Assembly: GCF_017308985.1 (NCBI RefSeq)
Contig: NZ_JADWPE010000006.1
Span: forward strand, 248,001 to 312,000
From: Lysobacter changpingensis
Lineage (GTDB): Bacteria; Pseudomonadota; Gammaproteobacteria; Xanthomonadales; Xanthomonadaceae
Reading direction: 5' to 3'
DNA length: 64,000 nt
The first letter of the stretch is position 1. Every line of letters starts with the position of its first letter. The notes beneath the pieces are model-generated. The model was given only the letters and a program-made list of their open reading frames with translations. It was not told the origin of the DNA and searched no databases. A program made the translations under genes and the position numbers. Positions 9,460-23,702 of this stretch are shown here, in pieces.

Positions 9460-9475
<16 letters not shown>
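7748..9475 (-). CDS. Hybrid histidine kinase, Rec-HisKA-HATPase-Rec
   Basis: This 575-residue soluble hybrid has an N-terminal receiver (about 20-140; VDD, phospho-Asp in LLDVNMP), a coiled coil rich in Glu/Arg/Leu (about 145-215), a kinase core with H-box LATLAHELRNPLAPLQNAL, N-box NLLNNAAKYSD, G1 SDSGIGL and G2 GGLGIGLTL, and a C-terminal receiver (about 455-570; VVDDN, FLDVGMP, VTGW, VKPP). In the first receiver the conserved switch Lys is replaced: the loop reads DYVMVPVIPEI. The start ATG overlaps the end of the giant kinase gene by 16 bases. Layout suggests an intermediate phosphorelay kinase whose input is phosphorylation rather than a ligand. No DNA-binding output domain is present. 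Confidence 0.9.
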
Positions 9476-15030
<5,555 letters not shown>

Positions 15031-15123
15031 CCGAACATCCCCCCCATGCACTGCGGCTTCGCGGAAAATCACCCGAGCTTATCGCAGCGCCGATGACGGG
15101 ATGTTCACGGGGATTGGCGTGTT

Positions 15124-16086
15124 CTATGGGTCGGCGGGCACCTGCGCGTGGCCGCGATCGCCCCCGCGCACGCGCGCTTCGAGCGCGGCGTAGCCGGCGA
15201 TGGCCAGCAGCAGCGGCCCCAGGTAGTAGCACGCGCGATAGGCCAGCAGCGCCGCGAGCATCTGCGGCGGCGGCACCTGGTGGCCGAGCAGCGCGATGAA
15301 CACCGCCTCCAGCACGCCGATGCCCGCCGGGATGTGCGCGATGGCCGATGCCACCGCCGCCGCCAGCAGCGCGCCGAGCACCGACGCGTACGACACGTGC
15401 GGCGGCATCAGCACGAACAGCAGCGCGGCCATCAGCGACCAGTTGGTCGCGGCGAGGGCGAGCTGGACCAGCGCGAGTGGCACCGAAGGCAGACGGAAGT
15501 GGTGGCCGCGCAGGTGGAAAACCCGGCCGTGCGTCACGCGGCAGGCGACGAGATACACCGCCACCGCCACCAGCATGGCAGCGCCGAGCAACGGCAATGT
15601 GCGTCCGGATACCGGCCAGTGCGGCGGCGGCACGACCCGTCCCGACGCGAACAACGCGCCCGCCAGCAGCAGGTAGCCCAGCCAGTTGGTGCCGACGGTG
15701 AAGGCGACGATGCGGCTGATCGTGCCCAGCCCGAGCCCCGCGTGCGCATACAGCCGATAGCGGAAGCCCGCGCCGCCGACCAGCGCGCCGACGTTGAGGC
15801 TGAAGGCGTAGCAGACGGTCGATATCGCCATCACCCGCGGTGCCGGCAGCGGGTGCCGCACGTAGCGGCGCGCGGCCAGGTCGTAACACGAGTACAGCAG
15901 GTAGCTGCCGACGGTGATCGCGATGGCGATCGCCAGCGTGCCCGACCCGTAGCCGGCGAGCGTGGCGCCCACCTGTTCCCAGTCGACCGAGCGCGCGTAA
16001 CGCACCAGCAGGAACGCGACCAGTGCCAGGAAGACATAGAACGCGATGCGCCGGGCGCGACGCCAGCGGTGGCGGTGCGCGGTCAC
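15124..16086 (-). CDS. ybhN: YbhN/UPF0104 membrane protein (LPG synthase TM-like)
   Basis: A 320-residue inner-membrane protein with about seven to eight hydrophobic helices, for example [19 protein letters not shown] and [18 protein letters not shown]. Conserved family features are [22 protein letters not shown] and [19 protein letters not shown]; the latter resembles the flippase half of MprF-type proteins. The GTG start lies within the GTGA that ends clsB, so the two are translationally coupled. In E. coli the order ybhP-clsB-ybhN is the same. Role: probable lipid-related membrane function linked to the cardiolipin synthase. The biochemical activity of YbhN itself is not settled. Confidence 0.88.
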   Translation of the reverse strand: MTAHRHRWRRARRIAFYVFLALVAFLLVRYARSVDWEQVGATLAGYGSGTLAIAIAITVGSYLLYSCYDLAARRYVRHPLPAPRVMAISTVCYAFSLNVGALVGGAGFRYRLYAHAGLGLGTISRIVAFTVGTNWLGYLLLAGALFASGRVVPPPHWPVSGRTLPLLGAAMLVAVAVYLVACRVTHGRVFHLRGHHFRLPSVPLALVQLALAATNWSLMAALLFVLMPPHVSYASVLGALLAAAVASAIAHIPAGIGVLEAVFIALLGHQVPPPQMLAALLAYRACYYLGPLLLAIAGYAALEARVRGGDRGHAQVPADP

Positions 16087-17300
16087 TTCGACGAGTCCTC
16101 GGAATCGTCGGGCCGTACCAGCGCCGTGCGCGGCGTGTGCGCGGGCAGCCAGCCGGCCCATTCGGGGAACTTGCGCAACACATGGAACAGCAGCGGGCGC
16201 GTGATCGGCTGCCAGAACCTACCGCGCGGCACGTCCGCCGGGTCCACTTCCTTGCAGTGGTTGTCGATCAGCGTGCCGAGGCGGCGGCGCAGATCGCCCG
16301 CGAACTCGCGGTCGCGGATGAACACGTTGGCTTCCAGGTTCAGCGAGAGGCTGAGCGGGTCGAGGTTGCTGGAACCCACGGTGCTCCATTCGTCGTCGAT
16401 CACCGCCACTTTCCCGTGGAACGGGCGCTGGCAGTACTCGTGGATGCGTACGCCCGCATCGACGAGATGGCGGTACAGCCAGCGCGCGGCGATCAGCGCC
16501 ATCGGCGTGTCGGGCTCGCCCTGGAAGATCAGCTGCACCTTCACCCCGCGCCGCGCGGCGTCGCGCAGGTCACGCAGGAAGCCGTAGCCGGGGAAGAAGT
16601 AGGCGTTGGCGATCACGATTTCCTGCCGCGCGGCGCGGAAGGCTTCGCGATAGGCCTGTTCGATGCTGCGCGAACGGCGGCCGTTGTCGCGCGGGAGGAA
16701 GCAGACGTCGGCGTTGCCGGCGGGCTTGCCGGTCTCGTGCGTGGTGTCCGGCTCCCAGCGCTCGCCGGTGCCGCGCGTGGCGATGGCGTGGCGCATGAAG
16801 GCATGGATGTCGGCGACGACCGGGCCTTCCACTTCGACCGCGTAATCCTGCTTGGCGGTGGGACCGAAGTCTTCGAGATGGTCGGCCGAATAGTTGATGC
16901 CGCCGACGAAGCCGATGCGTTCGTCGATCACGACCAGCTTGCGGTGCATGCGCCGGAACACGTTGAGACGGATGCCGAACAGCGTGGGTTGCCGGTCGAA
17001 CATGCGCAGCTGGACGCCGGCTTCGGTGAGCGCGCGCAGGAAATCCTCCGACAGATCGGGCGAGCCGAACGCATCCACCAGGAAATGCACGCGCACGCCG
17101 CGCCGCGCCGCCTCGATCAGCCGCTGCTGCAGCGCGATGCCCACCTTGTCCTCGAACCAGATGAAGGTTTCCAGCAGGATTTCGCGTTGCGCCGCGTCGA
17201 TGGCCTCGAACACGCGCGCGAAATACGCCTCGCCGTTCTCCAGCAGGCGCGCGCGGTGGCCGTGCCGCCAGCACGAATCCATGACGCGCCAGAACTTCAC
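16083..17300 (-). CDS. clsB: Cardiolipin synthase B
   Basis: This 405-residue phospholipase-D family enzyme makes cardiolipin from two phosphatidylglycerols, or from PG and PE as shown for other Cls enzymes. Two HKD motifs are visible: HRKLVVIDERIGFVGGINYS and HGKVAVIDDEWSTVGSSNLD. ILLETFIWFEDKVG and QGEPDTPM are further ClsB-like blocks, and the C-terminal GWLPAHTPR matches ClsB of E. coli. There is no N-terminal membrane helix, which separates ClsB from ClsA. The GTG at 17300 overlaps the ybhP stop in GTGA and has GAGGG upstream; an ATG at 17282 is possible but has no ribosome site. Confidence 0.92.
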   Translation of the reverse strand: MKFWRVMDSCWRHGHRARLLENGEAYFARVFEAIDAAQREILLETFIWFEDKVGIALQQRLIEAARRGVRVHFLVDAFGSPDLSEDFLRALTEAGVQLRMFDRQPTLFGIRLNVFRRMHRKLVVIDERIGFVGGINYSADHLEDFGPTAKQDYAVEVEGPVVADIHAFMRHAIATRGTGERWEPDTTHETGKPAGNADVCFLPRDNGRRSRSIEQAYREAFRAARQEIVIANAYFFPGYGFLRDLRDAARRGVKVQLIFQGEPDTPMALIAARWLYRHLVDAGVRIHEYCQRPFHGKVAVIDDEWSTVGSSNLDPLSLSLNLEANVFIRDREFAGDLRRRLGTLIDNHCKEVDPADVPRGRFWQPITRPLLFHVLRKFPEWAGWLPAHTPRTALVRPDDSEDSSK

Positions 17301-18052
17301 AGCTGGACCCTCGCCAGCAGCGGCAGGTGGTCGGACAGGTGCGACCACGGACGCGAGGCCAGCACGCGCGCTTCGACCACGCGCGCGTTGCGCACGTAGA
17401 TGCGATCCACCGGCAGCGTCGGCCAGCGCGAGGGGAAGGTGCGCGCCAGCCGTCCGCGCGTGTGTTCGAACGCTTCCACCAGCCCGCAGCGGCGGACCAG
17501 CCGATGGCCGCGCACGCGCCAGTCGTTGAAGTCGCCGGCGACGATCAGCGGCGCATCGTGCGGCACCTGTCCGGACACCACGTCGCACAGCAGGCCGATC
17601 TGCCGCTGCCGGTGCGATTCGCGCAGGCCCAGGTGCACGCAGATCGTATGCACCTCGGCTTCCTGGCCGGTGTCCTCGTCGGGCACGCGCAGGATGGCGT
17701 GCAGGAGGCCGCGGTTCTCGTGGCCGTGCACGGAGACGTCGCGGTTCTGGTAGGACGCGATCGGGAACTTCGACAGCAATGCGTTGCCGTGGTGGCCGTG
17801 CGGGTATGCGGCGTTGCGGCCGTAGGCGAACTGGGTCCACAGCGTGTCGGCGAGGAACTCGTACTGCGGGCCGGACGGCCAGTCGGCATGGCGTTGCGCG
17901 TGGCGCGCGTGTTCGCCGAGCACTTCCTGCAGGAACACCATGTCGGCCGACACGCCGCGGATCGCTTCGCGCAGTTCGGGGAGCACGAACCTGCGGTTGA
18001 GCAGGCTGAACCCCATGTGCATGTTGACGGTCAGGACGTTGATCGAGGTCAT
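17297..18052 (-). CDS. ybhP: YbhP-like endonuclease/exonuclease/phosphatase family protein
   Basis: The 251-residue protein belongs to the Mg-dependent EEP superfamily (DNase I, phosphodiesterases). Conserved elements are VLTVNMHMGF, the metal Glu in VFLQEV, HGNALLSKFPI, the catalytic VHLGLRESHR, VAGDFNDWR and the closing SDHLPLLA. It is alignable along its length with E. coli YbhP. Gene order with clsB and ybhN is conserved, pointing to a phospholipid-related phosphodiesterase or phosphatase, although the substrate is unknown. No signal peptide. ATG at 18052 is chosen by comparison with YbhP; an in-frame ATG at 18088 is possible, and neither has a strong ribosome site. Confidence 0.87.
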   Translation of the reverse strand: MTSINVLTVNMHMGFSLLNRRFVLPELREAIRGVSADMVFLQEVLGEHARHAQRHADWPSGPQYEFLADTLWTQFAYGRNAAYPHGHHGNALLSKFPIASYQNRDVSVHGHENRGLLHAILRVPDEDTGQEAEVHTICVHLGLRESHRQRQIGLLCDVVSGQVPHDAPLIVAGDFNDWRVRGHRLVRRCGLVEAFEHTRGRLARTFPSRWPTLPVDRIYVRNARVVEARVLASRPWSHLSDHLPLLARVQL

Positions 18053-18282
18053 GCAGCGACGTGTCGTCGGACTGTCCTGCATTCTGCCGACGGCCCGCGC
18101 GATGTCGCGTGAGGGCCGGTGGGGGCGCGGCAGGGGCGGTGTGCACGGCCGTAAGCGGCCACGGCGGCGACACCGAGCGGATGCGCGATCGCGATCGCCC
18201 AGCCGGCGAGCGAATCGTTCTCTGCGCGGGATGCCCGACATCGAAACAAACGTTCAAAGGTCGGATCCAGCTGTTGCAGCTC

Positions 18283-18475
18283 TTGTAGCCCGGGTAAGCG
18301 GAGCGCACCCGGGGGCGCGATGCGATTCGGATGCGATATCGGCCCGGGGCCCCGCTTTGCGACGCGATGACATCGGTGAGGGGTGATGCGGAGCGATGGC
18401 GCGGCGAGGGCATTGGCGGCGGTGTGCCCGGAGCTCCGTCGCCCCCAGGTGCGCTCCGCTTACCCGGGCTACAAA
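18283..18475. repeat. Intergenic palindromic repeat pair (locus D)
   Basis: Two oppositely oriented copies of the GTAGCCCGGGTAAGCGGAGC unit, at 18283-18313 and 18446-18475, enclose about 130 bases. The rest of the roughly 510-base gap before the nitronate monooxygenase gene shows no convincing gene; ybhP promoter elements should lie between 18053 and 18280. Confidence 0.75.
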
Positions 18476-18563
18476 AGCCCTCGGCTTCTCGGCTCCCTGC
18501 TACGCGAACGCAACGCACGCGCCGCAAACCCTGCGCTCGCCACACGCCACACCCGGCGCTTCC

Positions 18564-19601
18564 TCACCAGCCCCGCGCGAGTTCCTTCGTGACCTCCGCC
18601 GCCGGCACCGCGCGGCAGCCGGTGGTGTTCTGTCCGGCCCAGAGCGGCGAGAAGTCGCCGCTGCCCGCCGCTTCGGCCTTCGCGCGCAGCGGCGACACGG
18701 CGCCGGCCGCGAGCGGGAAGGCCGGCACGTCATCGCGCATCGCACCGAGTTCCCGCATCAGCCGGTTGCGGATGCCGCGCGCGGGACGTCCGGTGAAGAG
18801 ATTCGTCAGCACCGTCGACTCGCCGGCGTCGGTGCTCAACGCCAACCGGTGCACGGGGCTGGTCGTGGTTTCCGGGCACAGCAGGTAAGCGGTGCCGACC
18901 TGCACGCCGGCCGCGCCCAGTGCCTTGGCCGCGGCGACGCCAGCCGCGTCGGCGATGCCGCCCGCCGCGATGACCGGCACGCGCACCGCGTGCACGATGC
19001 GCGGCAGCAGCGCGAACGTGCCGGACTGCGCGTCGAGGTCGTCGGAGAGGAAATGCCCGCGATGCCCGCCGGCCTCCAGCCCCTGCGCGATGATCGCGTC
19101 CACGCCCTGCGCCTGCAGCCAACGCGCTTCCTCGACCGTCGTCGCCGACGAGAACACCTTCGCGCCGGTCGCGCGCACGCGTTCGAGCAGCTCCGACGAC
19201 GGCAAGCCGAAATGGAAACTCACCACCGCCGGCGGCAGTTCCGCCAGCACGTCGGCGAGGTCATGGTTGAAGGGCGCACGCGCCGGTCCGGCGACGAGTG
19301 CCGCGGGATCGAGCCCGAACTCCGCGTAGTACGGCGCCAGCACCGCGCGCCACGCGGCCTCGCGTTCGGCATCCGCGCCGGGTTGCGCGTGGCAGAAGAA
19401 GTTGACGTTGATCGGCCCGCTGCCGCGTTCGCGCATCGCGTGGAGATCCCGACGCAGCGCTTCGGGCGTGAGCGTGGCCGCCGGCAGCGAACCGAGGCCG
19501 CCGGCCTGCGTCACCGCCAGTGCCAGCGATGCGCCCTGCACCCCGGCCATCGGCGCCTGCACGATGGGGAGCGTGATGCCGAGGAGGTCCTGGATCGTCA
19601 T
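18564..19601 (-). CDS. Nitronate monooxygenase family FMN enzyme
   Basis: The 345-residue TIM-barrel protein fits nitronate monooxygenase (2-nitropropane dioxygenase), which oxidises alkyl nitronates with FMN and O2. The N-terminal LPIVQAPMAGVQG, the FMN-binding AQGLEAGGHRG with its conserved His, VIAAGGIAD, and the phosphate-binding GAAGVQVGTAYLL are all present. Residues such as WAGQNTTG near the C-terminus match the Pseudomonas-type class I enzymes. It stands alone, oriented away from the permease. ATG at 19601 gives the normal N-terminus. A detoxifying role for propionate-3-nitronate is family knowledge, not shown here. Confidence 0.9.
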   Translation of the reverse strand: MTIQDLLGITLPIVQAPMAGVQGASLALAVTQAGGLGSLPAATLTPEALRRDLHAMRERGSGPINVNFFCHAQPGADAEREAAWRAVLAPYYAEFGLDPAALVAGPARAPFNHDLADVLAELPPAVVSFHFGLPSSELLERVRATGAKVFSSATTVEEARWLQAQGVDAIIAQGLEAGGHRGHFLSDDLDAQSGTFALLPRIVHAVRVPVIAAGGIADAAGVAAAKALGAAGVQVGTAYLLCPETTTSPVHRLALSTDAGESTVLTNLFTGRPARGIRNRLMRELGAMRDDVPAFPLAAGAVSPLRAKAEAAGSGDFSPLWAGQNTTGCRAVPAAEVTKELARGW

Positions 19602-19853
19602 GGGTCCACTGTAGAGGCCGGCGGCAGGATTCGGGAATGGCCGGACTTCCCTCCGTGCGGTCGCCATGGATCGCGCCGACGTGTCGGGTTTGCTCCGACG
19701 CCGTCTTCCGAATTCCCCGACAGCGCCCGGCCACCATGCCCCGCAGACTGAACGGGCCCCGGCGCCGAGGCCGATCCTCTTCCCCTCGGACCTCCCCGTC
19801 CGAACTCCAGTCGGCTGCCCATCCGGCGCCGAGGCGAAGTCCCTCCGACGCGA
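19602..19853. other. Intergenic gap, nothing recognised
   Basis: The 252 bases between the nitronate monooxygenase start and the end of the small unknown gene hold no convincing coding sequence and no member of the palindromic repeat families. The monooxygenase promoter should be here, but I cannot place it. Confidence 0.5.
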
Positions 19854-20096
19854 TCACGTGGACAGCAGCGGCCCCGGACGGGCTTCGTCGTCCTCGCGAT
19901 AGCTCTCGCCGGTGAGCGCCATCGCCGCCGCGAGCTGCTTCACCGCCTCGGACTGCGGCGTGCCTTCCTCGATCTGCCACCGCGCCTCCGCGCCGTCGGC
20001 ATGGACCAGGCGCAGCACGCACGCGCGGCTGCCGGGGAAGGGGCCGCTCGCTTCGATCCGCCAGCCCGGTGGCAGGGTCTGGGTGCGTGTGTCCAT
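19854..20096 (-). CDS. Small protein of unknown function
   Basis: An 80-residue, acidic, soluble protein. It opens with MDTRTQTLPPGWRIEASGPF and continues with a beta-like stretch (SRACVLRLVHADGAEARW) and a helix (SEAVKQLAAAMALTG). The residue make-up and codon bias look genuinely coding, and the opposite strand offers no better candidate. I do not recognise a family. It is divergent from the amino-acid permease, 104 bases away. Weak ribosome site before the ATG. Function unknown. Confidence 0.55.
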   Translation of the reverse strand: MDTRTQTLPPGWRIEASGPFPGSRACVLRLVHADGAEARWQIEEGTPQSEAVKQLAAAMALTGESYREDDEARPGPLLST

Positions 20097-20200
20097 GCGG
20101 CGACGGTAGCGCGGCCGGTGGCAGGCGCGCGTGATCCCTCCACCGGCACGGTGCCGCCATCCCGCGACGCGGTATGGTGTCGCCCCTCGAAGCCGCCAAG

Positions 20201-21592
20201 ATGCCGATGTCCGAAGCCACCGTTTTCCCGAACGCCGCGCCGCAACTGGGACACGCCCTCAAGCCGCGCCAGCTGATCATGATGGGCCTGGGGAGCGCGA
20301 TCGGCGCCGGGCTGTTCCTGGGCTCCGGCGTCGGCGTGCAGGCGGCGGGACCGGCGGTGCTGGTGTCCTACCTCATCGCCGGCGCGCTGGTGATCATCGT
20401 GATGAACGCCCTGGGCGAGATGGCCGCGGCCAAGCCGGCCAGCGGCGCGTTCTCGGTCTACGCCGCCGACGCGCTGGGCGCGACCGCCGGCGCCACCGTC
20501 GGCTGGCTGTGGTGGGCGCAGGTGGTGATCGTGGTCGCCGCCGAATCGGTCGGCGCGGCCGGCCTGCTCGCGACGATCTGGCCGCAGATCCCGGTGCCGC
20601 TGTCCTCGCTCGCCTTCATGCTGTTCTTCACCTTCATCAACCTGATGGGGGTGCGGAACTTCGGCGAATTCGAATTCTGGTTCGCGATCATGAAGGTCGT
20701 CGCGATCCTCGCCTTCATCGCGATCGGCGCCGCGCTGCTGCTCGGCCTGCTGCCGGCGGTGCCGTCGCCGGGGCTGTCGAACGTCACCGGCCACGACGGC
20801 TTCGCGCCGAAGGGCTGGGCGGGCATCGGCGCGGCGCTGCTGGTGGTGGTGTTCGCGTTCGGCGGGACCGAGATCGTGGCCGTCGCCGCGGCCGAAACCT
20901 CCGATCCCTCGCGCAGCCTCGCGCGCGCGATCCGCACCGTCGCCTGGCGCATCCTGGTGTTCTACATCGGCTCGATCAGCGTGATCATCGCGGTCGTGCC
21001 GTGGACCAGCGAAGCGCTGCGCTCGCCGTTCGCCGCGGTACTGGAAGTGGCGCGCATCCCGTATGCGTCCACGACGATCACGCTGATCGCGGTGATCGCG
21101 CTGCTGTCGGCGCTCAACGCGAACCTCTACGGCGCCTCGCGCATGATCTACTCGCTCGCGCAGCGCCGCGAGGCGCCGCACTGGCTGGCGCGCGTGAACG
21201 GCCGCCAGGTGCCGGTGCTCGCGGTGCTGTCGTGCGTGGTGTTCGGCTTCGTCGCGACGGTGTGCGAGCTGTGGTATCCGGACCGCGTGCTGCCGGTGCT
21301 GCTCAACATCGTCGGTTCGACGTGCCTGCTGGTGTGGACGATCTCGCTGGTGTCGCAGCTGATCCTGCGTCGCCGCGCCGATCGCGCGGGCACGCCGCTG
21401 CCGTTCCGCATGCGCGGTTTCCCGTGGCTGACCGGCGCGGCGCTGGCGATCCTGGCGCTGATCTTCGCGCTGCTGCTCGCCAACGGCGAAACGCGCGGGC
21501 AGTTCCTGTCGATGGCCGCGCTGACCGCCGGCATCGCGCTGGCGAGCGAGCTGGCGCGGCGTCATCGCGGAAAAAAGCGCGCGACGGTGTGA
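20201..21592 (+). CDS. Amino-acid permease (APC family)
   Basis: The 463-residue protein has about twelve membrane helices. It opens with the APC signature LIMMGLGSAIGAGLFLGSGVG, which binds the amino-acid backbone, and carries FAFGGTEIVAVAAAET, the conserved motif of helix 6, and SALNANLYGASRMIYSLA of helix 8. These fit the AAT subfamily (GabP, ProY, AnsP type). Specificity cannot be told. The ATG at 20201 is a compromise: in-frame ATGs at 20174 and 20207 are also possible and none has a clear ribosome site. The last codons overlap a strong terminator that belongs to the opposite strand. Confidence 0.87.
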   Translation: MPMSEATVFPNAAPQLGHALKPRQLIMMGLGSAIGAGLFLGSGVGVQAAGPAVLVSYLIAGALVIIVMNALGEMAAAKPASGAFSVYAADALGATAGATVGWLWWAQVVIVVAAESVGAAGLLATIWPQIPVPLSSLAFMLFFTFINLMGVRNFGEFEFWFAIMKVVAILAFIAIGAALLLGLLPAVPSPGLSNVTGHDGFAPKGWAGIGAALLVVVFAFGGTEIVAVAAAETSDPSRSLARAIRTVAWRILVFYIGSISVIIAVVPWTSEALRSPFAAVLEVARIPYASTTITLIAVIALLSALNANLYGASRMIYSLAQRREAPHWLARVNGRQVPVLAVLSCVVFGFVATVCELWYPDRVLPVLLNIVGSTCLLVWTISLVSQLILRRRADRAGTPLPFRMRGFPWLTGAALAILALIFALLLANGETRGQFLSMAALTAGIALASELARRHRGKKRATV

Positions 21593-21604
21593 GCCGTCGC
21601 GCGC
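21571..21604 (-). terminator. Rho-independent terminator of the torF-glnK-amtB operon
   Basis: On the minus strand an 11-bp perfect stem, GCGCGCGACGG with CCGTCGCGCGC and a 6-base loop, is followed directly by six T. It lies 56 bases after the amtB stop. The T-run and one stem arm also form the last codons (GKKRATV) and stop of the convergent permease gene. Confidence 0.85.
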
Positions 21605-21659
21605 TGCCGCGGCGTGCGCGGGAGGGGTTACGCACGCCTTTGCCCTGGTTCGCGACGGC

Positions 21660-23216
21660 TCAGGTCTCGTAGGCGGATTCGCCGTGCGAGGTGATGTCCA
21701 GGCCTTCGCGTTCGGATTCCTCGCTGACGCGCAGGCCGACCGTGTACTTCACGACCACGAAGGCGACCAGCGCGACCACGCCGGAGAGCACCACCGTCAC
21801 CAGCACGCCCTGCAACTGGATCCACACCTGCGAGGCGATGCTGTACTCCGGTAGCGCGGTTTCGGTGACGTAATCCCAGATGCCCGCGCCGCCCAGCGAC
21901 GGCGACGCGAACACGCCGGTGAGCAGCGCGCCGAGGATGCCGCCGACGCCGTGCACGCCGAACACGTCGAGCGCGTCGTCGGCGCCGAGCAGCCGCTTCA
22001 GACCGTTCACGCCCCACAGGCACACCGCGCCGGCGAGGGCGCCGATCACGATCGCGCCGCACAATCCGACGAAGCCCGCGGCCGGCGTGATCGCCACCAG
22101 CCCCGCCACCGCGCCCGACGCCGCACCCAGCATCGACGGCTTGCCCTTGCTGATCCATTCCATCGCGGTCCAGCCGAGCACCGCGGCGGCCGTCGCGAGG
22201 AACGTGTTGACGAACGCCTGCGCGGCGACCGCGTTGGCTTCCAGCGCGGAACCGGCGTTGAAGCCGAACCAGCCGACCCACAGGATCGACGCGCCCACCA
22301 TCGTCTGCGTGAGGTTGTGCGGCTTGATCGCCTCGCGCCCGTAGCCCACGCGGCGGCCGATCACGTACGAACCCACCAGTCCCGCGACGGCGGCGTTGAT
22401 GTGCACCACCGTGCCGCCGGCGAAATCCAGCGCGCCGCGCGCGAACAGGAAGCCCGACTGCGCGAGCACGCCGGGCACCGCGTCGTTGCCGGTGAACGCA
22501 TCCGGGCCCGGGAAGAACCACACCATGTGCGCCATCGGCGTGTAGGCGAAGGTGAACCACAGCACGGTGAACAGCAGCACGCCGGCGAACTTCACGCGCT
22601 CGGCGAACGCGCCGATCACCAGCGCGCAGGTGATGCACGCGAACGCGCCCTGGAACACGAAGAACACCAGTTCGGGAATGTAGACGCCCTTGGTGAACGT
22701 CGCGCCCATCGCGCTGGCGTCGAGTCCTTTCGCGAACACGCGGTCGAACCCGCCGATGAACGGATTGCCCGGCGTGAACGCCAGCGAATAGCCGTACAGC
22801 GCCCACAGGATCGCCACCAGCGAGAACACCAGCAGGCACTGCATCAGCACCGACAGGACGTTCTTGCTGCGCACCAGGCCGCCGTAGAACAGCGCCAGGC
22901 CCGGCAGCGTCATGAAGATCACGAGCGCGGCGCAGACCAGCAGCCAGGCGATGTCGCCCTTGTTGGCGGTGGGTGCGGCGGCGTCCTGCGCGAAGGCCAG
23001 GGCGGGCGTGGCGAGGGCTGCCAGCGTCGCCAGCGCGGCGAGTGCGGGCGTGCGCGTGCGAAAGCGTGCGATTGCGCGGGCATGCAAGGTGTCCGCGTTT
23101 TCCCGCGGCGCGATCTCGAAGCCGGTGCTTCCAGAATCCTCGCTTGTCGGAACCGCGTGCGTCCGCGCGTGCGTATCGTCGTCCCCGCGAAGGCGGGGAT
23201 CCATCTGTGCATGCAT
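21660..23216 (-). CDS. amtB: Ammonium transporter AmtB
   Basis: The 518-residue product is an ammonium channel of the Amt/Rh family. After a signal-like segment (ALAALATLAALATPALAFAQ) come eleven helices with GLALFYGGLVRSKN, FQGAFACITCALVIGAFAERV, DFAGGTVVHINAAVAGL (pore His) and FGVHGVGGILGALL (second pore His). It is downstream of glnK, whose product blocks the channel. The start is uncertain: ATG 23216 (or GTG 23219) has AAGGA upstream but adds about 45 residues of repeat-derived sequence (MDPRLRGDD) before the signal segment, while a TTG at 23087 would give 475 residues with weak ribosome binding. A large inverted repeat surrounds the upstream start. Confidence 0.88.
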   Translation of the reverse strand: MHAQMDPRLRGDDDTHARTHAVPTSEDSGSTGFEIAPRENADTLHARAIARFRTRTPALAALATLAALATPALAFAQDAAAPTANKGDIAWLLVCAALVIFMTLPGLALFYGGLVRSKNVLSVLMQCLLVFSLVAILWALYGYSLAFTPGNPFIGGFDRVFAKGLDASAMGATFTKGVYIPELVFFVFQGAFACITCALVIGAFAERVKFAGVLLFTVLWFTFAYTPMAHMVWFFPGPDAFTGNDAVPGVLAQSGFLFARGALDFAGGTVVHINAAVAGLVGSYVIGRRVGYGREAIKPHNLTQTMVGASILWVGWFGFNAGSALEANAVAAQAFVNTFLATAAAVLGWTAMEWISKGKPSMLGAASGAVAGLVAITPAAGFVGLCGAIVIGALAGAVCLWGVNGLKRLLGADDALDVFGVHGVGGILGALLTGVFASPSLGGAGIWDYVTETALPEYSIASQVWIQLQGVLVTVVLSGVVALVAFVVVKYTVGLRVSEESEREGLDITSHGESAYET

Positions 23217-23289
23217 CACGGTGAGGTTTCCTTCTTTCGTCGAAGTTGCGGCGATCGGGTCGATGGATTCCCGCCTTCGCGGGAACGAC
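23178..23289 (-). repeat. Inverted repeat with 28-base arms around the likely amtB start
   Basis: Arms at 23178-23205 and 23262-23289 match at 26 of 28 positions, and the two mismatches become G-U pairs in one RNA strand. The core is CCCGCGAAGGCGGG. Translated, such elements give the well-known PRRRES/DPRLRGDD peptides found in many proteobacterial repeats. The 56-base loop contains the ribosome site and the GTG/ATG proposed for amtB. Confidence 0.88.
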
Positions 23290-23340
23290 GGCATGAACGC
23301 GCCGATGTGATCGGTATGGGAGGTCGTCATGGCCGCCCCC

Positions 23341-23679
23341 TCACAACGCATCGTCATCGAGCTCGCCGGTGCGGATCCGCACCGTGCGCTCGAGCGATTG
23401 CACGAAGATCTTTCCGTCGCCGACCTTGCCCGTGCGCGCGGCGTTGGCCAGCGCTTCCAGCGCCGCTTCCAGCGAGCTTTCCGCGACGGCGCATTCCACT
23501 TTCAGTTTCGGCAGGAAATCCACGACGTACTCGGCGCCGCGGTACAGCTCGGTGTGGCCTTTCTGCCGGCCGAACCCTTTCACTTCGGTGACGGTGATCC
23601 CGGACACGCCGACTTCGGTGAGCGCTTCGCGCACCTCGTCGAGCTTGAACGGCCGGATGATCGCGGTGATCAGTTTCAT
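23341..23679 (-). CDS. glnK: Nitrogen regulatory PII protein GlnK
   Basis: The 112-residue PII signal protein binds ATP/ADP and 2-oxoglutarate and controls AmtB, and probably NtrB and the GlnA adenylyltransferase. MKLITAIIRPFKLDEVREAL is the PII opening, and the T-loop KGHTELYRGAEY carries Tyr51, the uridylylation site. VGDGKIFV and the Arg pair in VRIRTGE are the nucleotide-binding residues. GGAG sits at proper spacing before ATG 23679. Its position between a TorF-type porin and amtB is the classic arrangement; it could be named glnB in some annotations, but linkage to amtB favours glnK. Confidence 0.95.
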   Translation of the reverse strand: MKLITAIIRPFKLDEVREALTEVGVSGITVTEVKGFGRQKGHTELYRGAEYVVDFLPKLKVECAVAESSLEAALEALANAARTGKVGDGKIFVQSLERTVRIRTGELDDDAL

Positions 23680-23702
23680 CTCGCAGCTCCGTGGGTGGGT
23701 GT

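Noticed and set aside
19740-19853. Terminator or small RNA in the gap after the small unknown gene
   Set aside because: No stable stem with a T-run could be found.
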